This document shows, in pieces, positions 19,938 through 27,315 of a stretch of DNA of 64,000 bases. Position 1 is the first letter of the stretch, and each line of letters starts with the position of its first letter. The position numbers were made by a program, and so were the translations under genes. Location of the stretch: positions 868,001 through 932,000 of the forward strand of contig NZ_KI650980.1 in assembly GCF_000506985.1 (NCBI RefSeq), read 5' to 3'. The notes beneath the pieces were generated by a model that ran no database searches, was not told the DNA's origin, and saw nothing but the letters and a program-made list of their open reading frames with translations. The stretch comes from Advenella kashmirensis W13003. Its GTDB lineage: Bacteria; Pseudomonadota; Gammaproteobacteria; Burkholderiales; Burkholderiaceae_B.

Positions 19938-19965
19938 TTGCAATTGAAATATCATTTGATATAAT
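19938..19965 (+). promoter_or_regulatory. Candidate LysR-gene promoter with overlapping palindrome
   Basis: On the plus strand TTGCAA (19938-19943), a 16-base spacer and TATAAT (19960-19965). The palindrome ATATCA-TT-TGATAT (19949-19962) overlaps the -10 box. It lies in the divergent gap between the pirin and LysR genes, where a LysR regulator normally binds. Confidence 0.45.
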
Positions 19966-20005
19966 TTTTTCCATCAGCTAGCCTTATTCAAAAAGAATTT
20001 CAGAA

Positions 20006-20944
20006 ATGTCGAAAAATCTACCTGATTTTGAAGCATGGGCGATTTTCGCCAAAATAGCCGAAACGGGTTCTTTTGCGAAAACTGCAGCCGAAATCTCGCT
20101 ATCACAAGCGACGGTTTCCAAAGCCATCACGCGACTTGAAGCGCGTTTGAAAACGATCCTGTTCCATCGTTCGTCTCGCCACATGACATTGACTGAGAGT
20201 GGTTACGCTGCCCTGGAGCGGGCAACTCGTATCCTTGAGGAAGGCGAAGCAATCGAAGCCGAAGTTGTTGAGCAAGCAAGAAGCTTAAGCGGGCTTATCC
20301 GAATATCAGCACCCATGTCGTTTGGAATCCCTCGGCTTTCTCCAATGCTGCCCGAGTTTATGAAGACTCATCCGGATATCAGGCTGGATATAGACTTTAG
20401 CGACGACCAAGTGGATCTGATCGCCAATCGGTTTGATTTAGCCCTGAGAATCTCTCACATGGTCGACTCCAGCCTGCTTGCGCGAAGTCTGTGCACGGTA
20501 CGCATTCTGCTTGTCGGCGCTCCCGCATATTTCGAGCGCTACGGTCGGCCCAAGCATCCCAGAGATCTGGCTCATCACAAAGCGCTGCACTATAGCTATT
20601 CGCGCGGCGGCAGAAGCTGGCATTTTCAACATAAGCGGCATGGCCGTTTTTCTCAAGTCGTACCTTGCCCCTTAACGGTCAATAACGCCGACGCACTGGT
20701 ACCCGCATTGAATGCCGGCCTCGGGTTGGCGCTTCAACCCGAATTTATTGCATGGCAAGGGCTCCAATCCGGAGAGCTCCAAACCGTGATGGATGATTGG
20801 GAGGTAGAACCGATCACCTTACATCTTGCAAGTCCGCCCGGACGCAACCGTCCAGCACGGGTCAAGGCATTGATAGATTACTTGGTTGTACAATTTGAGA
20901 ATCAGCCATGGGCGCAAATCATTCCCGATATTGGCGAACCGTAA
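20006..20944 (+). CDS. LysR-family transcriptional regulator, divergent from the pirin cluster
   Basis: LysR regulator of 312 residues. The N-terminal winged helix reads GSFAKTAAEISLSQATVSKAITRLE (residues 21-45), and the effector-binding domain begins near residue 90 with LSGLIRISAPMSFG. It resembles the CrgA/DmlR subgroup. Its start is weakly marked (AGAATTTCAGAA before the ATG). Divergence from the pirin gene suggests it regulates that operon; the inducer is unknown. Confidence 0.9.
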   Translation: MSKNLPDFEAWAIFAKIAETGSFAKTAAEISLSQATVSKAITRLEARLKTILFHRSSRHMTLTESGYAALERATRILEEGEAIEAEVVEQARSLSGLIRISAPMSFGIPRLSPMLPEFMKTHPDIRLDIDFSDDQVDLIANRFDLALRISHMVDSSLLARSLCTVRILLVGAPAYFERYGRPKHPRDLAHHKALHYSYSRGGRSWHFQHKRHGRFSQVVPCPLTVNNADALVPALNAGLGLALQPEFIAWQGLQSGELQTVMDDWEVEPITLHLASPPGRNRPARVKALIDYLVVQFENQPWAQIIPDIGEP

Positions 20945-21116
20945 TACACCACGGTATCGCCAACCAGATCGTTGACGATACCGTCTTGTTTCTGCGCAAA
21001 TATTTCCCGGGCATGTCCGAGCGATTGCGGTCTTGCGGCAACAGAATGTTGGACACTCACGATCGACATTGCTATCATTTGCCGATACCAATCCTTTTTT
21101 CTCCTTTGGAGTGTGG

Positions 21117-21980
21117 ATGGAATACTGCCTTGCCCCCCTGGAACACATCGCGCCTGCGGGCTTTTCACTGCCTGCCAATGCCTGCGACACACACGCGCAT
21201 GTGGTGACCGACGACACCGACGCCTATCCCTTTGTCACGAACCGCAGCTATACGCCGCCGGCCGCCCCGGAAAAACGCTATCTATCCATGCTAGAGAAAA
21301 CAGGCATGCAACGCGGCGTGCTGGTGCAAATCAGCGTGTACGGTGATGACAACCGCTATATGTTGCAAGTACTGAAGCGCCATCCACACAATTTGCGTGG
21401 AATTGGCGTTGTTCGCGAGACAATCACTGACCAACAATTGCGCGAAATGCACGAAGCCGGCGTACGCGGACTGCGGATCAACGTTCTGTTTGGCGGTGGC
21501 ACCGGTTTTGACGCAATGGAAACGCTTGCCCGAAAAATTGCCGATTACGGTTGGCATATGCAGTTTTTGCTGGACGCACGGCAACTGCCTGAACTGCTGC
21601 CTCGGCTCAAAAAACTGCCGGTGCCGGGCGTGATTGATCACATGGGCCATATGCCCGTCGCCGAAGGCACAAATCACCCTGGCTTTCGGGCCATGCAGGA
21701 GCTGATTGAACATCACGGCTGGTGGGTCAAGCTCTCTGGCGCCTACCGCATCAGCGAAGACTTCCCCGAATTCAAAGATGTCGTGCCCTGGGCACAAGCC
21801 TTGATAGCCACCAGCGAAGACCGCATGCTTTGGGGCAGCGACTGGCCACATGTCTCCATCACGCGCATGCCCGATACCGGTCATTTACTGAGCCAGCTGA
21901 CAACATGGGCGCCGCAAGCTGCCATACGTAAGAAAATTCTGGTGGACAACCCGGCAACGTTATATGGTTTTACATCCTGA
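21117..21980 (+). CDS. Amidohydrolase_2 family hydrolase (2-pyrone-4,6-dicarboxylate lactonase-like)
   Basis: TIM-barrel metal hydrolase of 287 residues. The metal motif CDTHAHV gives His26 and His28, and the late barrel motif LWGSDWPH holds a conserved Asp. LigI and 4-sulfomuconolactonase are the closest families by motif. The start at 21117 has a GGAG site 5 bases upstream; the frame opens at 21033 without one. The MFS gene follows by 56 bp, suggesting uptake and hydrolysis of an aromatic-acid-derived compound. The exact substrate is inference. Confidence 0.85.
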   Translation: MEYCLAPLEHIAPAGFSLPANACDTHAHVVTDDTDAYPFVTNRSYTPPAAPEKRYLSMLEKTGMQRGVLVQISVYGDDNRYMLQVLKRHPHNLRGIGVVRETITDQQLREMHEAGVRGLRINVLFGGGTGFDAMETLARKIADYGWHMQFLLDARQLPELLPRLKKLPVPGVIDHMGHMPVAEGTNHPGFRAMQELIEHHGWWVKLSGAYRISEDFPEFKDVVPWAQALIATSEDRMLWGSDWPHVSITRMPDTGHLLSQLTTWAPQAAIRKKILVDNPATLYGFTS

Positions 21981-22036
21981 CGTAGTACCTCTTTGCAGAC
22001 CATACTTGAAGTGAACCGCTCCAAGGGAGAAGTATC

Positions 22037-23260
22037 ATGAATTGGTATCGACAGCTGAACCGGACAGAAAAGAATACGTTTATTGCGGCCTTTGGCGGCT
22101 GGGCGACCGATGCCTTTGACTTCATGGTGTTCACATTTGTCATTAGCGCGATTATTCAGCTATGGGGCATCAGCAACGCTGAAGCCGGTGTTCTGGGTAC
22201 CATCACACTGCTGTTTTCGGCTATCGGTGGCTGGGGTGCCGGGATTCTGGCGGATCGCTATGGGCGTGTACGGATTCTGCAAATCACCATTCTCTGGTTT
22301 TCCGTCTGCACCGTGCTGATCGGCTTTGCGCAGAATTTTGAGCAGTTCTTCGTATTGCGGGCGTTGCAAGGACTGGGTTTTGGTGGCGAGTGGGCGGTGG
22401 GTTCAGTGCTCATGGGAGAGATTATTCGCGCCGAACATCGCGGCAAGGCCGTCGGTACGGTGCAAAGCGGCTGGGCCATCGGCTGGGGCGTCGCTGCCTT
22501 GGTCTACACCCTGATGTTTTCCATTTTGCCTGTGGATCTGGCCTGGCGCAGTCTGTTCTGGATTGGGGTGCTGCCTGCCCTGCTCGTCCTTTTCATCCGC
22601 CGCCATGTCCCTGAGCCGGAAATTTTCAAGAAAAAGGTTCTGGAACAAAAAAACGTCTCTAATATCTGGGGGATCTTTGCACCTGGCGTTATCAAAACAA
22701 CCCTGCTTACCGCGCTGCTTTGCACGGGTGTACAGGGCGGCTATTATGCCATTACCACCTGGCTACCCACCTTTCTGAAAACAGAGAGACACCTCTCCAT
22801 TATGGGGACCGGCAGCTATCTGCTGGTGATTATCGCGGGCTCATTCTGCGGGTATATTGCCGGTGCGTACTTTGCGGACCGTTTCGGGCGCAAGGCCAAT
22901 TTGGTCCTGTTCTCGGTTCTGTCGGGCATTTGCATCTATCTGTACACCGAGCTGCCCCTGACCAATACACAAATGTTGATTCTGGGCTTTCCATTGGGTT
23001 TTGCCGCCTCGGGTATCTTCAGCGGCATCGGCGCTTATCTGACGGAATTGTTTCCGTCTGCCATCCGGGCCAATGGCCAGGGGTTCGCCTACAACTTCGG
23101 ACGTGGGGTCGGGGCACTCTTCCCCGGACTGGTAGGCTACCTAAGCCAATCGATGGGCCTGGCCGGTGCAATTGCGACATTTGCCACCGGCGCATATGTG
23201 ATGGTCTTGCTCACGACCTTTTTGCTGCCGGAAACCAAAGGTAAGGAACTGGTGGACTGA
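22037..23260 (+). CDS. MFS transporter, aromatic acid:H+ symporter type
   Basis: Membrane transporter of 407 residues with twelve predicted segments. The first segment carries GGWATDAFDFMVFTF, in which the Asp residues resemble the D-x-x-D motif of aromatic-acid symporters. The MFS signature GILADRYGRVRI follows segment 2 and YFADRFGRKAN follows segment 8. An AAGGGAGAAG site precedes the start. It is probably the importer for the substrate of the upstream lactonase-like enzyme. Sialic-acid-type carriers are an alternative relative. Confidence 0.88.
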   Translation: MNWYRQLNRTEKNTFIAAFGGWATDAFDFMVFTFVISAIIQLWGISNAEAGVLGTITLLFSAIGGWGAGILADRYGRVRILQITILWFSVCTVLIGFAQNFEQFFVLRALQGLGFGGEWAVGSVLMGEIIRAEHRGKAVGTVQSGWAIGWGVAALVYTLMFSILPVDLAWRSLFWIGVLPALLVLFIRRHVPEPEIFKKKVLEQKNVSNIWGIFAPGVIKTTLLTALLCTGVQGGYYAITTWLPTFLKTERHLSIMGTGSYLLVIIAGSFCGYIAGAYFADRFGRKANLVLFSVLSGICIYLYTELPLTNTQMLILGFPLGFAASGIFSGIGAYLTELFPSAIRANGQGFAYNFGRGVGALFPGLVGYLSQSMGLAGAIATFATGAYVMVLLTTFLLPETKGKELVD

Positions 23261-23329
23261 GGGAAACCGGCGTACCTGAATACGAATCATGCAAAATGAG
23301 ACAAATCTGTTCCGAAAATGCAACACATT

Positions 23330-23358
23330 TTATGAAATTAGGTGTTTGAGTGTATAAT
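23330..23358 (+). promoter_or_regulatory. Candidate infA promoter with long leader
   Basis: TATAAT at 23353-23358 with a weak -35 (TTATGA, 23330-23335) at 17 bases. Transcription would begin near 23365, giving a leader of about 360 bases before infA. The gap 23261-23722 holds no recognised gene. A 33-codon GTG frame (23366-23467) begins almost exactly at the predicted transcript start, but no function is visible. Confidence 0.4.
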
Positions 23359-23722
23359 AAACAACGTGAAATCCACCTATAAGAACACAAACCAACACGC
23401 CGTGGACGCTGCGCTTGCTGACAGCCTCCATACAGGCGTCCTGCTCACCGTCGGTATGACCTTGTGAACCATACCTTTCCCAAACGGTTAACTTCCCTCA
23501 CTTGATGACAGCAGAAGCACCGTTTTCTGCGCCTTTTCATCATTTTTTCACGGCTGTGTTATCGCCTTTAGTCCGGTAATGCAGATTCAGCTTTCTGCGA
23601 AAGCGCCTGGCATCCGCATTTGCATCTTCCGGCACCCTGCCGTGGTCTGAAGGTTCGCGCTATTTGCGTGATGTCTGCCACTGCGCCTGCCGTTGATTAT
23701 CATTTTTACAGGAGAACACTAT

Positions 23723-23983
23723 ATGGCAAAAGAAGAACTACTTGAAATGAGTGGATCTGTCACAGAAGTATTGCCCGATTCCCGCTTCCGGGTCACGCTG
23801 GATAATGGACACCCTATTATCGCGTATACCGGTGGCAAGATGCGCAAGCATCACATCCGCATTCTGGCGGGTGATAAAGTGACGCTGGAAATGTCACCCT
23901 ATGACCTGAGCAAGGGTCGTATTACGTTCCGACATATCGCTGGCCGCGCACCCACGGGTCCTGCCCGTCCACGCCGCCGCTAG
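23723..23983 (+). CDS. infA: Translation initiation factor IF-1, extended form
   Basis: S1/OB-fold protein that binds the ribosomal A site during initiation. The product starts [18 protein letters not shown] and has the core [19 protein letters not shown]. At 86 residues it is longer than the common 72-residue IF-1 because of a basic tail, [11 protein letters not shown]. Betaproteobacteria often carry such a second IF-1 apart from the ribosomal operon, as here. The start at 23723 has an AGGAGAA site; an in-frame ATG at 23693 lies before it. Confidence 0.95.
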   Translation: MAKEELLEMSGSVTEVLPDSRFRVTLDNGHPIIAYTGGKMRKHHIRILAGDKVTLEMSPYDLSKGRITFRHIAGRAPTGPARPRRR

Positions 23984-24008
23984 AGCCCGGTGCCGCAACA
24001 CCGGCAAT

Positions 24009-24036
24009 CGGCAGTATCCTGCCGGCAGATTTTTTT
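24009..24036 (+). terminator. Probable terminator of infA
   Basis: Hairpin CGGCAG (24009-24014) with CTGCCG (24019-24024), then TTTTTTT at 24030-24036. A second stem, CCGGTG/CACCGG (23987-24004), lies just before it. Confidence 0.5.
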
Positions 24037-24053
24037 ATCGTAAATTTGCCCGC

Positions 24054-24083
24054 ATGACCGAAATAGAAAATTTGTGTTAGAAT
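24054..24083 (+). promoter_or_regulatory. Candidate tRNA-Thr promoter
   Basis: ATGACC (24054-24059) as -35 and TAGAAT (24078-24083) as -10, with an 18-base spacer, ending about 19 bases before the mature tRNA. Confidence 0.4.
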
Positions 24084-24101
24084 TTCCGACTTCGTCAGTA
24101 C

Positions 24102-24177
24102 GCCGATATAGCTCAGTTGGTAGAGCAGCGCATTCGTAATGCGAAGGTCGGAGGTTCGACTCCTCTTATCGGCACCA
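24102..24177 (+). tRNA. tRNA-Thr (anticodon CGT)
   Basis: A 76-base cloverleaf with encoded CCA. The acceptor stem is GCCGATA/TATCGGC, the D arm GCTC-AGTTGGTA-GAGC, and the anticodon loop TTCGTAA with anticodon CGT reading ACG. The T arm is GGAGG-TTCGACT-CCTCT. The first anticodon-stem pair is G-A. Small phage-like genes follow directly, as is common at tRNA insertion sites. Confidence 0.96.
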
Positions 24178-24236
24178 TATTTTAATAATAAAAATCAATA
24201 AGTTAGTGGTTCTAACAGATTGCAAAACCAACCAAA

Positions 24237-24271
24237 AATACACAGCGGTTACAGTTAACCCGCTGTGTATT
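24237..24271 (+). terminator. Hairpin terminator after tRNA-Thr
   Basis: Twelve-base stem AATACACAGCGG (24237-24248) and CCGCTGTGTATT (24260-24271) with a short loop. The T-tract is weak (TTCTATTCT). No gene is seen between here and 24405. Confidence 0.6.
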
Positions 24272-24405
24272 CTATTCTACGCCTAAGGGCTCTACCCATA
24301 AACGGGGGATGAACACGATCCTTGATACTTAGCGCATTAAGCGCTAACATAACACGCATGGATAACGCCCATCGCGCAGTCCGAGAACCCGAAAGGAAGC
24401 CCTGA

Positions 24406-24582
24406 ATGGAAAGAACATTGAACATAGTCAAGACAGAAGCGGAAATCGCCAAGCTGATGGCTGAAACCGTTAAGCTGAACGCAGAAGCCGCCAAAATGCA
24501 GCGCGAGCGTAACTGGCACCCTCTGATGGTAGGAGCTGCACTGGCCACAACGATCATCGCCCTGAGCAAACTTTTTACTTAA
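24406..24582 (+). CDS. Small single-span membrane protein, phage-like
   Basis: Protein of 58 residues, too short for most gene lists. An AAGGAAG site lies upstream of the ATG. Residues 8-36 form a charged Ala/Glu/Lys-rich helix (KTEAEIAKLMAETVKLNAE), and residues 39-56 form one membrane segment. This pattern is seen in small prophage proteins. A terminator follows at once. No family could be assigned. Confidence 0.5.
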   Translation: MERTLNIVKTEAEIAKLMAETVKLNAEAAKMQRERNWHPLMVGAALATTIIALSKLFT

Positions 24583-24592
24583 GGACTTGATA

Positions 24593-24613
24593 CCCCGCCA
24601 TAGCGGGGTTTTT
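24593..24613 (+). terminator. Intrinsic terminator after the small phage-like gene
   Basis: Stem CCCCGC-CATA-GCGGGG (24593-24608) followed by TTTTT. Confidence 0.85.
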
Positions 24614-24618
24614 CATTT

Positions 24619-24879
24619 ATGGAATATACCCCCCCAAGCGCCGACGATTTACAGCACCTGAAAATTGACCTTGACTATACGGGAAAACAGATGGCCGCCC
24701 TGGCTTGTGTCGGTGAGCAACATTGGCGCAAATACACAGGCGGGTCCGACCCAAAGTCTATGCCTTACCCAAACCTTTTCCACCTTGCCGCCCATCTATC
24801 CCTTACACCAGCGGAGCTTGAGCGCATCTATCGCCGCATGCGTACGATTGGCGCTGAACTGTCAGACATGCCGGAATAA
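24619..24879 (+). CDS. Phage-type regulatory protein (helix-turn-helix)
   Basis: Protein of 86 residues starting MEYTPPSADDLQHLK. The segment LDYTGKQMAALACVGEQHWRKY fits a helix-turn-helix in which a turn joins KQMAALACV and GEQHWRKYTGG. It resembles small XRE-like regulators found in betaproteobacterial and pseudomonad prophages, recalled from family pattern only. The ATG has no ribosome binding site and sits 6 bases after a terminator, so expression may be poor and the gene may be a relic. Confidence 0.6.
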   Translation: MEYTPPSADDLQHLKIDLDYTGKQMAALACVGEQHWRKYTGGSDPKSMPYPNLFHLAAHLSLTPAELERIYRRMRTIGAELSDMPE

Positions 24880-24897
24880 TTGCAAGCGCGCTACCCT

Positions 24898-25056
24898 TTA
24901 CCCGGGGAGCATCCATGTAAAGCTAATCTCCCCCCGTTTTTCAGCCCAAAACGATTCGGCTGGATCAATAGGTGCTTGTACACCGGATTCAGTGATCATG
25001 AGTTTGAATTGTGCGCCTGGAGGTTCGCCATAATTTTTCCAGTCAAATTCGTCCAA
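24898..25056 (-). CDS. Possible small hypothetical protein in the mobile patch
   Basis: A 52-codon frame from a TTG at 25056 (or 33 codons from the ATG at 24999). Its composition is balanced and protein-like: DEFDWKNYGEPPGAQF near the start and SFWAEKRGEISFTWMLPG at the end. There is no clear ribosome binding site. It lies between the phage-type regulator and hicB on the opposite strand. It may be the tail of a gene broken by deletion. Confidence 0.3.
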   Translation of the reverse strand: MDEFDWKNYGEPPGAQFKLMITESGVQAPIDPAESFWAEKRGEISFTWMLPG

Positions 25057-25098
25057 TCACTCGCACAAGGTGCTGCATACTATGATGGAGTAAGTCGC

Positions 25099-25368
25099 AT
25101 GTTAATTTATCCAGTCACGTTAACACCAGACGATAATGGTACGTTTTTAGTTGGCTTTCCTGATATTCCGGAAGCGAATTCAGTGGGAGACGACGAGCAA
25201 GAGGCTCTGTTAAACGCAGAGGATGCGCTGGAAGCTGCGCTTGGAATTTATTTTGAAGAAAAACGTAAAATTCCGCTTCCTTCTAAACCCCAAACAGACC
25301 AACGAACAATCACTCTGCCTGCCCCGGTAACTGCAACAGTTCTGTTAATGAATGAAATGCTGGAGTAG
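25099..25368 (+). CDS. HicB-like antitoxin, truncated and without HicA
   Basis: Protein of 89 residues with the HicB partial RNase-H-like fold: LIYPVTLTPDDNGTFLVGFPDIPEA, shown here as LIYPVTLTPDDNG and FLVGFPDIPEA, then GDDEQEALLNAEDALEAALG. A GGAG site marks the start at 25099. Most HicB proteins continue with a C-terminal DNA-binding domain; this one stops at LLMNEMLE, where that domain would begin. No hicA gene lies on either side. It is probably a remnant of a HicAB toxin-antitoxin pair. Confidence 0.7.
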   Translation: MLIYPVTLTPDDNGTFLVGFPDIPEANSVGDDEQEALLNAEDALEAALGIYFEEKRKIPLPSKPQTDQRTITLPAPVTATVLLMNEMLE

Positions 25369-25406
25369 AAAGTACGCTATTTAACCTGACACCCGACACG
25401 CACACC

Positions 25407-26048
25407 TTAACGCTTGCTCAACCAGATACGCAGACCAAGTGCAATAAACGCAGTTCCCACGACGCGGTCAATCCAGACACGGATTTTCTCGTTACGCGAC
25501 ACGGCGCCTGCTGCGCTTCCCGCCAGCCAGGCAAAGGCGGCATCACTCAGAAACCCGATTAACGCATAAGCCAGACCCAGTAGCAAAAAAGAAACGGCCT
25601 GATTTTCACCACCCACGGTGACAAACTGCGGGAAAAAGGCAATAAAGAACAACAACACCTTGGGATTGGTAATTGTCGTCAGAAAACCGCGCAGCAAGAG
25701 CGAATGCGTATTGGCAACCGGTACGGGTACTCTGACAACAGCCCCACCGTTACGACGCTGCATACTACCTGCAATCATGCGGATTCCCAGCCAGATCAGA
25801 TAAACGGCGCCCAGAAAACGGACCATCGTAAACAGCATAGGCGATGCGGCCAGCAGCGCGGTCAGACCGACTGCGCTTGCCAGGGTATGGGCACAGCCGC
25901 CGATTGCCACCCCGGCTGCAGAAACGACGCCAGCCCGGCGACCATTGGCGATGCTTTGCCCGACGACATATGCCAGATCCGGCCCGGGCGTGACGGAAAG
26001 CGCCAGGGCAGAAATTGCAAAAAGTGGAAAGTGAACAATATCAAACAT
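25407..26048 (-). CDS. LysE-family amino acid exporter
   Basis: Membrane protein of 213 residues with six hydrophobic segments. The LysE/RhtB signature ALSVTPGPDLAYVVGQSIANGRR appears near the start, shown as ALSVTPGPDLAYVVGQ then SIANGRR. The segment TTITNPKVLLFFIAFFPQF is also typical. The start at 26048 matches family N-termini, although its ribosome binding site is weak; the frame extends to 26198. It is divergent from the CurA-like gene. The exported amino acid cannot be deduced. Confidence 0.88.
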   Translation of the reverse strand: MFDIVHFPLFAISALALSVTPGPDLAYVVGQSIANGRRAGVVSAAGVAIGGCAHTLASAVGLTALLAASPMLFTMVRFLGAVYLIWLGIRMIAGSMQRRNGGAVVRVPVPVANTHSLLLRGFLTTITNPKVLLFFIAFFPQFVTVGGENQAVSFLLLGLAYALIGFLSDAAFAWLAGSAAGAVSRNEKIRVWIDRVVGTAFIALGLRIWLSKR

Positions 26049-26230
26049 GAAAGCACCCGCAATCGTGATTGCCAATAATAATTGCATACAGCATATCATT
26101 TTGCCGCGGTATCTATTAGAGCGCTCGATATTGGTACATTCGAAAAAATCACATTTGAATGAAAGACTGCGACTATTGGGCCGGACCGGGTTTAACATAG
26201 GAGATTCTTAACATTCAACGCGAAGGTCTT

Positions 26231-27235
26231 ATGAGCAGCCTGGAAAACGAATTGATCCGTGTGGTCTCAAAACCCACCGGCATCCCCGCCCCCGAGAATT
26301 TTCAACTGGAAAAACAGGTTGTGCCGGAACTGGAGGCCGGTCAATTGCTCATTCGTAATGAATGGCTTTCAGTAGACCCCGCCATGCGCGGCTGGCTCGC
26401 CGACGCCAATAATTACGCCAGTGTCCGCGTGGGCGATGTCATGCGATCACTGTGCGTCGGCACAGTCATCAAATCCACCACAGACGCTTTCATGGAAGGT
26501 GATCGTGTCATGGGCTGGTTTGGCTGGCAGCACTATGCGGCCATCAAGCCGGCGGCGGTGGTGCAGAAAATCACAGCGACCGATCTGCCTGCTTCTTTGT
26601 ATCTGGGTGTATTGGGCCTGAATGGCGTCACGGCTGCGACTGCACTGGATAAACTGGGCGCACCCAAAGCCGGCGAGACCGTGGCCGTGTCCACCGCTGC
26701 CGGGGGCGTTGGATCGTGCGTCGGACAGCTTGCCAAGGCGCTGGGTTGTCGCACCATCGGGCTGACGGGTTCACCCGAAAAACTACGGACCTGCCTTGAA
26801 GAATTCAATTATGATCATGTCATAAACTATAAAACGGATGACATCGACGCAGCCCTGAAAACGCAATGCCCCGACGGCATTGATGTTTATTTCGACAACA
26901 CGGCTGGCGCGATTTCCGATGCAGTCATGCAGCATCTGGCAATCGGAGCCCGGGTCATTGTTTGCGGAACTGCTTCCATTCCCAGCTGGGATCCACCACC
27001 TGTCGGGCCGCGTGTTAATCGCATTCTGCTGACACGTCGGGCGCGCATGCAGGGGTTTATTCTTTTTGATCACAAGGATACTTACCCGACGTACGTCAAA
27101 CAGCTTGAAGATCTCATCAGAGCGGGCAAGATGAATTATCGTGAAGATGTCACAGAGGGTCTTCATACCGCACCCGGCGCGATTGGCGAACTGTATCGCG
27201 GCGATAACCTGGGTAAGCGGCTGATTCGGCTGTAA
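26231..27235 (+). CDS. NADP-dependent oxidoreductase, zinc-independent MDR (CurA/PTGR-like)
   Basis: Enzyme of 334 residues that reduces the double bond of enones with NADPH. The N-terminus has DPAMRGWL, and the nucleotide motif is AAGGVGSCVGQLAKALG. The zinc ligands of true alcohol dehydrogenases are absent. Curcumin reductase and prostaglandin reductase are the best-known relatives; its role here may be detoxification of reactive enones. It stands alone between a LysE gene and a terminator. Confidence 0.9.
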   Translation: MSSLENELIRVVSKPTGIPAPENFQLEKQVVPELEAGQLLIRNEWLSVDPAMRGWLADANNYASVRVGDVMRSLCVGTVIKSTTDAFMEGDRVMGWFGWQHYAAIKPAAVVQKITATDLPASLYLGVLGLNGVTAATALDKLGAPKAGETVAVSTAAGGVGSCVGQLAKALGCRTIGLTGSPEKLRTCLEEFNYDHVINYKTDDIDAALKTQCPDGIDVYFDNTAGAISDAVMQHLAIGARVIVCGTASIPSWDPPPVGPRVNRILLTRRARMQGFILFDHKDTYPTYVKQLEDLIRAGKMNYREDVTEGLHTAPGAIGELYRGDNLGKRLIRL

Positions 27236-27246
27236 GGCAAGTGCGA

Positions 27247-27278
27247 AAGTTACGCATCCGCCAACGGTTGCGTAACTT
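27247..27278. terminator. Bidirectional terminator between CurA-like and ADH genes
   Basis: Perfect 10-bp stem AAGTTACGCA (27247-27256) and TGCGTAACTT (27269-27278) between convergent genes. T-tracts are weak on both sides. Confidence 0.55.
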
Positions 27279-27315
27279 GCCTGTTTCATAGCTACAAAAC
27301 TGAAATATGCACGGA

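Noticed and set aside
23503..23577. 24-codon ATG frame in the infA leader
   Set aside because: No ribosome binding site and low-information sequence.
25020..25032. GGAGGTTCG copy resembling the tRNA-Thr T arm, as a possible attachment site
   Set aside because: Only about 10 bases match; too short to call an att repeat.
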